DNA of 64,000 nt from Gentiana macrophylla (taxonomy: Eukaryota > Streptophyta > Magnoliopsida > Gentianales > Gentianaceae), in NCBI GenBank assembly GCA_026214975.1, contig CM047806.1, positions 49,431,947 to 49,495,946 on the forward strand. The letters are read 5' to 3'. Positions within the stretch are counted from its first letter, which is position 1. Each line of letters opens with the position of its first letter. Under the pieces are notes generated by a model. That model worked only from the letters and a program-made list of their open reading frames with translations. It was not told the origin of the DNA and made no database searches. Position numbers and translations under genes: made by a program. Of the stretch, positions 34,422-43,531 are shown in pieces.

Positions 34422-36299
34422 ATCACATGAGCCGGGACCAATTAATGATAGCGTTCTAAGACTTCACAACAACAACACCAAGCAAAGCATCATGCGGGAA
34501 GGAGAGGTAATATAATCGTTAATGTTTGCTTTTTTTCGCAATAACAATTTGTTTCTTTATAAAAAATAGTAACATGTTTTTTTTTTTGAGGAGTGTAGGT
34601 CTCTCGTATGTCGCACGCATCTTATGTCAAAGCAACATTATCAGGTGCATGATTTGGTAGTTGATTTTTTGAGAGAGACACGGTTCTATGGGATCCACAG
34701 GTTGTCATTTGTCGCCATTAATGCCGATTTAATTACCGCATTAGTTGAGCGGTGGCGTCAAGAAACACACACATTTCATATGACAATTGGAGAGGTGGGC
34801 ATAATGTTACAAGATGTTAACGTCTTGTTAGGTCTTAAGGTCGGTGGCTTACCTATTACGGGGACAACTGATCATCGATGGGCCGATCTCTTAGAGCAAA
34901 CATTAGGTATAAGGCCACCTGAAGGCGCTTTTAAAGGTAATACCTTGAAATTATCGTGGTTAAAAGATAATTTTCAAGGGTTACCTGTGGATGCAACCGA
35001 AGAACAGATTCATAGGTATGTTAGAGCATATCTATTATATTTGATAGGAGCCGTCCTCTTCCCGGATAAGAGTGGAAATAGGGTTCAACTAATATATTAT
35101 CCTCTAGTGGTTGATTTGCACCGACTTGGTGAATATAGCTGGGGGAGTGGGGTACTCGCTTGTTTATACCGGAATTTGTGTGTGGCAAGCAAGAAAGGGG
35201 CAAGTGAAATCGGTGGATCTTTAGTGCTGCTACAGCTGTGGTCATGGGAGCGTATCACCATTGGTCGACCTACACGGATTAAGTCACGTGTTACGGAAGA
35301 AGAGGGAGTAGATTATCCACTTGGGTCACAAATGCAAGCGGGAGTTGACCCTTTAGGATGTAAGTGGCTACGAGTTGAGCGGATGTATACCGATCATTTA
35401 TCGGGGTTGGTAACCTATAGACATGCATTTGATACTATGACAGATGCAATGTTCACATGGCAACCATACACGTGGGACATCCTTAGCCATCTTCCGCCTA
35501 TATGTTTTGAGGACACCGATGAGTGGATTGTAATTGCTCCACTCATTTGTTTTGACGTGGTGGAATGGCATTATCCTGACAGAGTAGTTCGACAATTCGG
35601 TTGGCATCCAACGGTGCCTAATGAATGTGACACAAGTTTCCATTTGCACTCGCTTGATAGGCGGGGAAACACAGCGGATTATGCGCTTAAGCAAGGGGAT
35701 TATATTCAGTTGTGGGCCGATCGCAAATCATCGTTGGTTCCACGTGGTGTTCCTTACAACGGTTATCTTCAACACAATGATATGTACTTACGGTGGTACC
35801 GTCAGATCACCCGGCACATTATTAGCCCTCAAAGTGCAAAGCGTTGTTGAAGACTATGAAGCGCAACACAATTTCTATCCTACCGCGCCGACTATGAACA
35901 ACTTGTAAGTATATTTTAAATTTTGTTTTCTAATTTCATACATAGAAATTTGTTTTATTTGTTTTGTGTTTACACATTTCGCAGACAACATGGAATGTTT
36001 ACTGCTATCAAAATACGACTAGGTTGCTTGCGAACATGCCGGATGACATCCGATGGCACAAGTGAGGCTTATTCAACAAATGCGATCGATGTCCCTTCAA
36101 GTGTTACAAAACACAAGAGGCGGGGACATCTGATCCAACCTGAACTGAAGAGGTCGAACATCCTAGCCCGGAACTTCCGCGATACGACTTTAGGAACTTG
36201 ACAAGGGCTCAACTGACACCGATCGAGAAGGTAGACACACCAGCAGAATGTTCGTCTTCACGTAGAAGAACAAAGAAAAGTCGTACACGAACAAGTTAA
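34422..36299 (+). CDS. Plant mobile domain (PMD) protein, MAIN/MAIL1-like, within the MULE
   Basis: Probable exons are 34422-34507 (HEPGPINDSVLRLHNNN, ending REGE), 34591-35904 and 35985-36299. From Met 34624 a 408-codon open frame carries the PMD (PF10536): HDLVVDFLRETRFYGIHRLS, LITALVERWRQETHTFHM, GEVGIMLQDVNVLLGLKVGG, RAYLLYLIGAVLFPDKSGN and GGSLVLLQLWSWERI. A small shift near 35820-35835 moves the frame to ALKVQSVVEDYEAQ, which leads into the exon ending at 35904. The last exon ends in a basic tail (RRRTKKSRTRTS), a possible nuclear signal. Host PMD proteins MAIN and MAIL1 act in the nucleus in gene expression and silencing of transposons; transposon-borne copies are of unknown role. Better preserved than the adjacent transposase. 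Confidence 0.85.
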
Positions 36300-36637
36300 T
36301 ATGATCAAACATTTCTTTTGTTTTGGTTGTTGTAATACAACAATAACTTTGGATATGGTTTTTTTTCTCTTTTAATGACGTAGTTTGCATGAATGTGTTT
36401 TTTGCAATTGATTTGGTTTTTTCCTTTTTAATGAATGTGTTTTTTATAATTGGATTGTTGATTTTGAGAATCGAGGTGTTGAATATATTGTTTTGAAAAA
36501 TGAAAAAGAAGATGTAAATTTGGTTTGAGAATTTGAGGTGTTGAATATATTGTTTTGGGGCTGAAAAAGAAAATGCAGGCTGGTGTTAACAGGTTGTGGT
36601 AAAGCCATTTGGTTGAATAGCGGTTTCAATTCAGTTA

Positions 36638-36945
36638 AAGCATTTGGTTGAACCAAATGGCTTCTTCATATGTACCAATTTCATTTCAATACAGGATGGT
36701 CACGTTTTTTCCCAGGTTAAAGCTGCTGGTTCAACCAGCGGCTTTGTTGTTTTTCAAAAGGGGTAAAAAACGCTGGTTGAACCAAATGGACCCGATAAAC
36801 AATCTTGACGTGGACCCATTCGCAGGAAATAGTTTCAGATGAGCGCCGAAACAATAAATATTTTATTTTTCAGCATTTAAAAAAAAATTCCACGATCATT
36901 GTCAATTCGGACAAAAATATGTATAACAACTACTACATTTTACCC
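36638..36945 (-). repeat. MULE right TIR
   Basis: Inverted copy of the left TIR. GGTT(G/C)AACC motifs lie at 36646-36654, 36728-36736 and 36775-36783, the middle one in a near-perfect palindrome at 36719-36745. Outermost bases CATTTTACCC end at 36945. Confidence 0.88.
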
Positions 36946-37311
36946 TAATCTAACAAACAAAATTATTCTGGTCTGCGTGGATTTTTTAACTCGGCCTGAG
37001 AAATTTTGTTTCGCTATTTTATTATTTTTAAACAATAATATTTCTCAAGTTCGATCTCTATAAAAACATAAATATTTTATCGAAATTTTATTTTTCTTAT
37101 TATCTTTTTTTTTTACTCATCGATGTGTGTCAGATCATGATACTTGTGTGGCTTGCCAAACTCATGAGGAGACACTGTTGCACGCGCTTCGGGACTATAA
37201 TTGGAGTCGTGCATGTTAGATAGATTGCCCACATTCTTAATATATAAGGAAGGGGTGTTGGGACAGATTGTCACACTCTTAATGTATAAGGAAATATAGT
37301 AGCACATCATC
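36946..37311. other. AT-rich spacer
   Basis: No gene. Contains a near duplication 'agattg(c/t)c(c)acactcttaat(a/g)tataaggaa' at about 37218-37250 and 37264-37293. Confidence 0.5.
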
Positions 37312-37400
37312 AATTGGTTTTAGTACAACGGTAAGCGCTTGATCTTAACATCTTGTCCCGGTTATGGGATCGAACCCTGATGTGAATATTATTTATAAAA
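37312..37400 (+). mobile_element. SINE-like tRNA-derived fragment
   Basis: An A-box-like TAGTACAACGG (37321-37331) and a B-box GGATCGAACCC (37367-37377) lie 36 bp apart, the internal Pol III promoter layout of tRNA-derived plant SINEs. The start 'ggttttagtacaacggtaagcgcttg' is typical of the tRNA-related head. It ends in an A-rich run (37399-37408). It does not fold as a functional tRNA. Confidence 0.65.
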
Positions 37401-38048
37401 AAAAATCAAGTATTAGGAGAAATTGTCCACACTTGAGAGGATGTTAGATATATATAATTGTGATAGATTATATACAAACCTTTACCGACATATTTTCCCT
37501 TTTTTTTACACCCGTGACTTGTACACCTCCTTTACCCAACGGTCAATGACCAATTCCTTTCTTTATGGGCATGTTTGTTACGGAGAAAAGTTAAGAAAAG
37601 AAAAATGCAGAGAATAGACATGAGAAAAGAAAAAAGAAATTCTTACACTTTGTTTGGTATGCATAGAAAAGATATTGATAATTGAATTGATGGACTTTTT
37701 TATTCTCACTCAACTTTCCTTCACCTTAGCCTGAGAATTAAAAAGGTGGAAAAAAATTAAGATTTAAGAAAATTCTCCAACTTGAGAAATGACACTTTTC
37801 TATTTTCAATTAACCAAACATGTTCAACTTGAGAAAAGAAAAAAAATCTTTCATTTTCTCCCAGCCAAATACACCCTATAACCCTTCTACTATTTCTCTC
37901 AGTCAACAATAATTTCATCCCTTTCCTCCACCCATTTACTGGCAAAATTAGAAAAATAGTCCTCTAAGTTGGCCTAATATGGATTTTAGTCCTGCTCATG
38001 CAAGAAGGATTCGAACCACTAACCTAATGAATATATCAAGCACTCTGC
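37401..38048. other. AT-rich spacer with a possible second tRNA-like fragment
   Basis: No gene. On the minus strand GGTTCGAATCC (37990-38000) is a perfect B-box, followed by a short run resembling a tRNA-derived head, but no good A-box was found. Element E begins about 50 bp to the right. Confidence 0.4.
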
Positions 38049-38663
38049 TGATAACGTGGAAATTATCTCAGGTTGTCAACGGTAGCATTATGGTGGATAT
38101 CTAGCTGTTATAGTGGTGCTATTTATGAGGACTGATGGAGGAGCTGTATGCTCCGGTGGTGGTGCCGTGTAATGCAAGGGGAGAATGGGAGAATTTGGCT
38201 TTGCCTTATATTTTATTCCTTAGAAAAGAACCCCCCTCGGAAGGGTTACAATATGGCCCTATTTATAGGGAAGTTGTTATACATTGTCAGATAATTACGA
38301 TAAAGGACATTGAGGGTGCGGACACATAACGAATGCTCTGTCCGCCGGCGAGGTGGGGCGGCTCCGAACTTGGGAGGGATGCCACGTGCTAGCGGATTAT
38401 CCCGATGATGGCCGATCCCTTCTCCTACCGTGGGCGAGCAGCCGGTCCTATGTGTACTCAGCCGGTATCGCAGTGATCGGAGCGACAGTCCCAAGCCATA
38501 ATTAGGGATATCCCTATCAATGGCCCCCTACACCGCACCCTTGGCACTTCTCGATGTCGGGTGGGGAGTATTTTCTTGGAAGATCGCCACTTATTGGATG
38601 GTTCCTCTTTCGCTCGATCCGATACCTCGGTCCCTTAGCTTAGCCTGTTGCGTAGTCATGTCT

Positions 38664-39855
38664 GGATGGATAGCCTTGACTTCAGTGGATTTGGCATCTT
38701 GGGCTTTTAGCCTAGCCGATGGCGAAGCCGTAATTGGGCGGATAGCCTTGACTTCAGTGGATTTGGCATCTTGGGCTTTTAGCCTAGCCGTTGGCGAAGC
38801 TGTAATTGGGCGGATAACCTAAGCTTCTGAGGATTTGGCATCTTGGGCTTTTAGCCTAGCCTGATTCGAAGTCGTACTTGGGCGGATAGCCTTGGCTTCA
38901 TATGATTCGGCATCTTGGGCTTTTTGCCTAGCCTGGGGCGAAGTCGCATTTGGGCGGATAGCCTTGACTTCAAATGATTCGGCATCTTGGGCTTTTTGCC
39001 TAGCCTGGGGCGAAGTCGCACTTGGGCGGATAGCCTTGACTTCATATGATTCGGCATCTTGGGCTTTTTGCCTAGCCTGGGGCGAAGTCGCATTTGGGCG
39101 GATAGCCTTGACTTCAGTGGATTTGGCATCTTAGGATTTTAGCCTAGCCGATGGCGAAGCCGTAATTGGGCGGATAGCCTAAGCTTCTGAGGATTTGGCA
39201 TCTTGGGCTTTTAGCCTAGCCTGATTCGAAGTCGTACTTGGGCGGATAGCCTTGACTTCATATGATTCGGCATCTTGGGCTTTTTGCCTAGCCTGGGGCG
39301 AAGTCGCATTTGGGCGGATAGCCTTGACTTCAAATGATTCGGTGCCTAGCCTGGGGCGAAGTCGCACTTGGGCGGATAGCCTTGACTTCATATGATTCGG
39401 CATCTTGGGCTTTTTGCTCAGCCTGGGCGAAGTCGCATTTGGGCGGATAGCCTTGACTTCGTGGATTTGGCATCTTGGGCTTTTAGCCTAGCCGATGGCG
39501 AAGCCGCATTGGGCGGATAGCCTAAGCTTTCGAGGATTTGGCATCTTGGGCTTTTAGCCTAGCCTAATTCGAAGTCGATTTGGGCGGATAGCCTTGACTT
39601 GATGGATTTGGCATCTTGGGCTTTTAGCCTAGCCGTTGGCGCCGTAATTGGGCGGATAGCCTAAGTTTCTGAGGATTTGGCATCTTGGGCTTTTATCCTA
39701 GCCTGATTCGAAGTCGTACTTGGGCGGATAGCCTTGACTTCATATGATTCGGCATCTTGGGCTTTATGCCTAGCCTGGGGCGAAGTCGCATTTGGGTGGA
39801 TAGCCTTGACTTCAGTGGATTTGGCATCTTGGGCTTTTAGCCTAGCTTGATGGCG
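38664..39855. repeat. 72-bp minisatellite, about 16 units
   Basis: The core GGGCGGATAGCCTTGACTTC recurs at exact 72-bp steps (for example 38736, 38808, 38880 and 38952). Two or three unit variants alternate: 'atatgattcggcatcttgggctttttgcctagcctgggg', 'gtggatttggcatcttgggcttttagcctagccgatgg' and 'tgaggatttgg'. That gives a higher-order pattern. A few units are shortened (about 39340 and 39590). Because 72 is divisible by 3, it creates spurious long frames. Confidence 0.95.
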
Positions 39856-40095
39856 GGATCACATTAGGTCGGCCCCCTGGCAAGCGTATTCACTACGGCT
39901 CTGTTCTGCCCGATTCCCACTTGCCCTATCCTTGGGGAAAAGACTGATGTGACCCGCCGCGAGCTCTGATTGGTTGTGACCTTTCGGGTATTCGTGCCTA
40001 ATGATGGCAATCCCAAATTTCGAAATTTAAAAGTCCCGCCTGTAATCCTGTCCATTGGATCTTTGGGTTGTGGGCCGTTGGATCTGTTTTTCTCT

Positions 40096-40110
40096 TCCTA
40101 TATAAAGGGA
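40096..40110 (+). promoter_or_regulatory. TATA box of element E
   Basis: CCTATATAAAGGGAG is a strong plant TATA element. It lies about 500 bp upstream of ATG 40602, with a probable transcript start near 40130 and a 5'-UTR intron whose donor is GTAAGCAATT (40267) and whose acceptor is TTTTGTAG (ending 40600). Confidence 0.7.
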
Positions 40111-40601
40111 GACTTGCCCAACCACAAATATTTTCCGATTTCTCGTTTTAGCAATTTTATCGGCTGCTCCTGAGTGGAAGTTCTCCGACGAGGCGATTTC
40201 CGGTAGGGTTTCGAAGATTTATTTCTCACCTCCTGCTTCCTGCTCGTGTTTCCTGCTAATCATCAAGTAAGCAATTTCTCTTCTCGATTTCTAGCATTCC
40301 TTCCAACTCTGGCTTTATTTTCATTTGGGTTGGTGTAATTGAATTTTAAATTCGTTGTCTCAACTTCCCTGTTTGATAATCCTCTGGCTAGTCTGGGGCA
40401 TTGAGTACCCCAAGTCCTTGAATTGGGTTTGGCACGATTATTGTTGTAATGGGTTTTCATTTAAGGTTGCTCCCTTTGACTGGTGGGGCTTGTTGTAAGA
40501 TGAAAAGACGGGGTGTCGAGACGAAATGGTTGAGATGGTCTCGGCCCGGCTATCGCTGTCCTGGGTGATGACTTATCCACCTCGTTCTTTTCTTTTGTAG
40601 G

Positions 40602-41348
40602 ATGTCTGACAGCGACAGATCGGGAAATAGCGATGACGACGGTGTTCATGGCTATGACTCTGAAGGTGCCAATGAGGTGAGTACTAGCTCCGGTGAGGGC
40701 GACGAAGGTGAGAGTACGGAGGATGATTTGGTGTTGGCCCAAGTGGCTCCCCTGCAACCTGGTCGTTTAAGGTCTGCAGCTCGTAAGCTACCGAAAGGAA
40801 AGCTCGTCTCTTCGGTTGTGGCCCCCAGGGAGTTAAAGAGGTTTGGGAAAAAACCCGCTAGGGCTGCAGGTTCCTCCTCTGATGCGGTTGTGCCTGAGAA
40901 ACCCCAGCGGAACCAGAAAGATGGTGATGATGTGGAGGAGCCTAAGGAAAGCAGTAAGACTCCTAGACCTCGCAATGCCGAGACCCTCAAGGAGGATAAT
41001 GAAATCGACGCCCTTGACAGACAGGTTGAAGCAGATTGGGCGGCCATTTGTTCCCGCCTTAGGGACCCTCAATTCCTTTCTGAATTTCATATATCCTCAG
41101 ACTTCCGTTTTAGCGGCTTCGAGATGTCGGAGAACCGAGCCGGCTTGAGGTTGAAGAAAGATGGCTTGGTTTTGTTCTTTGATCACTTTGTGGCCGGTCT
41201 TAGGCCGCCTTTTGACCCTTTCTTTGTCGAGGTCATGTGGAGCTTAGCGGCCCTCCCCTGTGATTTTACCCCCGGCGCGGTCAGGGTGGTTATGGCCTTC
41301 ATTGTTCTTTGCCGTATTTTGGGCTCACGATCCTCGATGAAGGTGTTT
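40602..41348 (+). CDS. Putative gypsy-type transposon protein (Transposase_28-like), 5' part, truncated by gap
   Basis: ATG 40602 directly follows a splice acceptor. Residues 1-50 are acidic and Ser-rich (MSDSDRSGNSDDDGVHGYDS). Residues 50-130 are basic and disordered. From about residue 145 a folded domain begins (ALDRQVEADWAAICSRLRDP) and includes GLRPPFDPFFVEVMWSL and GAVRVVMAFIVLCRILGSRS. This matches the putative gypsy-type transposon domain (PF04195). It is open for 249 codons to the N-run. Such genes are common in plant LTR elements lacking a normal gag-pol; their role is unknown. The fragment at 601-1089 looks like the corresponding C-terminal half from another copy. Confidence 0.75.
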
Positions 41349-41448
41349 NNNNNNNNNNNNNNNNNNNNNNNNNNNNNNNNNNNNNNNNNNNNNNNNNNNN
41401 NNNNNNNNNNNNNNNNNNNNNNNNNNNNNNNNNNNNNNNNNNNNNNNN
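41349..41448. other. Assembly gap (100 N)
   Basis: Exactly 100 N, a conventional placeholder for a gap of unknown size. The left side is the coding sequence of element E; the right side is already inside the 5' LTR of element B. The E/B junction and the first part of B's LTR are missing. Confidence 0.99.
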
Positions 41449-41808
41449 GAAGCATCTTTGGGTGTGAAAGACTCGTTGGTTGTGGTGGAGGTGGTTAAGA
41501 GGCAATCCTACCCTTCAAGGACCAAAGTGGAAGACTTTAGAGCAAGAATCCTACCTGCTCCAAGTGTTCGGGCTTTGGAAGCCATAGTTATTGGTGAAGG
41601 ACAAGCAACTTAGGGATTTTTGTAATGACTACATCAAAGATCTCTAGTGAATTACCTTCAACATCACAGAGAAGAGTGGACTGGCAGGATTACACCACCT
41701 GGAACCACTATAAAATCTCGCTTACTTACTTTCTGCATTTATATTCTCGCACTTAGTTTATCTAACACATCAATCTACTCAATTTAGCAAATCGAATCAC
41801 ACACATAC
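41449..41808 (+). repeat. Element B 5' LTR, left part
   Basis: Matches the reverse complement of element A's LTR: 'ggaggtggttaagaggcaatcctac', 'ggtgaaggacaagcaacttaggg', 'ccactataaaa' and 'aaatcgaatcacacacatac'. It stops at the CATAC duplication (41804-41808), where element C is inserted. The LTR resumes at 50774. Confidence 0.88.
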
Positions 41809-43519
41809 CGAAGGATGCAGTGGTTCTTAGATCTAAACGAATTAGATCTACGCACAAATGGATGGATCACGATTTATATATCAAAACACATAATTAAAGG
41901 ACTTAAACTACTACAAGGGGTTAAGATCATGTTACCAATATAGTGGAAGAGAAGCCTTGATCTTCCGATGTGTTCTCCAAACGGGCGGTTGGTGGACACC
42001 CTTCTTGATACACGAGCCTCCTTGATATGCAAACTAAAAATCCCAAGATTTTTCCAACTCAAACCCTAAGAATAGAGGCCGAATTTTTCGCCAATTTCTC
42101 TCGGTGAATAGTGACGTGAATAGTACCCCATTAGATTTTAGAACTCTCTTTATATAGGAGAGTAATCAATGTCTTCCAAGGATTAAATAATTAAGTAATA
42201 ATTATCACATTAATCCTTTTCCAAATAAAAGATAAATAAAATGATTATCCCAAACAAATTAGGATAAATCATATTATTATCTAATATTCCATGAATTATC
42301 ATTTAACAAATAAAAGATAAATCACATGTCAAATAATTATCCAAGAAAACTAATTTCTCTCTAATTAAATGATGATATTGGCCACCTTTTGTCAAAAAAA
42401 AGCCCACATAAAATGTCTTTATACAGATTATATTATTTAGCCCAACTAAATAATATACATGCATATCAATTAATTAGCCCAAATGAATTAATTATCAATG
42501 AGGCCAAGTAACAAGATTACTAGTCAATTACGTAAGCCACATCGGGACCATGGACTATAACCAAGAAGCTCCCACTAATTAATTATTCATCGAACGTAAA
42601 GTACATTAATTATTAATTCCGGGATTACGCCACCATAAACCCAAAATCAACTCTACCGATTATAGATGTATACTTATACTCAACCCATGTAGCTTAATAA
42701 AGCGTCCATTGATATAATCACTACATACGGATTAACCTCCATAGACTCGCCCATTCTCGGTGGGAAGTCTCCGTGAACCCGACTTTAATATCTTATCCTT
42801 ATTTACCATTAACCCCTAATGATCAATTAGTATGCATATCTCACTAGTAGCTAATTAGTCAAATGCGAAACTCCCGGATCGATCACTTTCTTAGGGCTAA
42901 CAAATAAGGATCTGCTCTACTTCCGCAGAAGGAATGGATTCCATGTCCAGAAAATCGTAACTACTCACTCATCCTGAGATAAATGCCAATGAGAAGTGGC
43001 TTGGAACACATATTAAAGTGAACCGTAACTAACACATCAAACACTACCCGGACAAGCAAAGATCCTGTGATCACCTCAGATTAAGGTTGATCCATATATG
43101 ATCATCTAATGATTTAATAAGATTCCTCGATTACGGAATTATACCGAGAAATACAGATTAAATCGGTCCAAATCTATATGAATGCCATCATATATAAATG
43201 CCCCACGTAGGTACCTCTACCGACAAATCCGATAAGACTATCACACCCTAAGTGTGTTCGGACGCATTATTGGTGTTTTAATCAAGAGACCCTAAACTCG
43301 ATTAAGTTCACCACGGACTAACAGCTTTAAGTATATCACCACTAACTCAATCCTCACGTGTAATCCATACACCGAGTTAAGTGGTTACATACAGATATAC
43401 TTAGGGTTTGCAAAGAAGTATTACTTTACAAGCACAAAGCAAGTAATAAGGTGAGATAAATTTCATCATTCATTATTAAAAACAATTACACAAATTGTCT
43501 TTCGGCACTACACCTAACA
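41809..43519 (-). repeat. Element C 3' LTR
   Basis: It starts (C/T)GAAGGATGCAG and ends CTACACCTAACA on the plus strand. The first base pair reads CG here but TG in the partner at 49041. Direct repeat of 49041-50773, differing mostly by small indels. Confidence 0.92.
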
Positions 43520-43531
43520 ATCTCCCACTTG
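43520..43531 (-). other. Element C polypurine tract
   Basis: On the minus strand AAGTGGGAGAT ends right at the LTR start TGTTAGGTG. The same GTGGGAGAT-TGTTAGG junction is common in plant copia elements. The fragment at 537 has AAGTGAGAGAT. Confidence 0.82.

Larger units (their letters stand above)
31154..36945 (+). mobile_element. Mutator-like element with long TIRs carrying a transposase and a plant-mobile-domain gene
   Basis: The inverted ends (31154-31456 and 36638-36945) match over about 300 bp and bracket a MuDR/MULE-family transposase gene and a PMD-domain gene, both on the plus strand. Outer ends read GGCCAAAATG (left) and GGGTAAAATG (reverse complement of right), close to the usual GGG-AAAAT MULE start. 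A 9-bp target-site duplication could not be confirmed. PMD genes are known companions of plant transposons. Confidence 0.85.
38049..41348 (+). mobile_element. Element E: partial gypsy-type retroelement (5' LTR-like region plus first gene)
   Basis: It begins TGATAACGTGG, comparable to TGATGATGTCG at the start of element F (61482). Both have 'gtggatatct(a/g)gct(g/a)ttat' soon after and an 'atcaatggcccc' motif some 450 bp in, followed by minisatellite arrays built on a GGGCGGATAGCCTT core. A TATA box (40099) and a 5'-UTR intron (about 40267-40600) lead into a Transposase_28-like ORF. The right side is lost in the assembly gap. LTR status is inferred because no second copy is in the window. Confidence 0.65.

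Noticed and set aside
31154..36945. 9-bp target-site duplication of the MULE
   Set aside because: The bases flanking the best TIR ends (gagagattt and taatctaac) do not match; the true ends may be eroded or lie a few bases away.
37985..38045. Functional tRNA gene on the minus strand
   Set aside because: Only the B-box/T-loop (GGTTCGAATCC) is good; no acceptor stem pairing or proper D-arm could be drawn.
38851..39134. Open frames on both strands with repeated 24-residue blocks
   Set aside because: Produced by the 72-bp array, whose unit is a multiple of three, so any stop-free unit gives a long frame.
38664..39855. CRISPR-like regular array
   Set aside because: Units are contiguous 72-bp tandem repeats with no variable spacers, in plant LTR-like DNA.
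40652..41047. Minus-strand 131-codon ORF
   Set aside because: Antisense to the Transposase_28-like coding exon, Ser/Leu-rich as expected from the reverse of an acidic frame.
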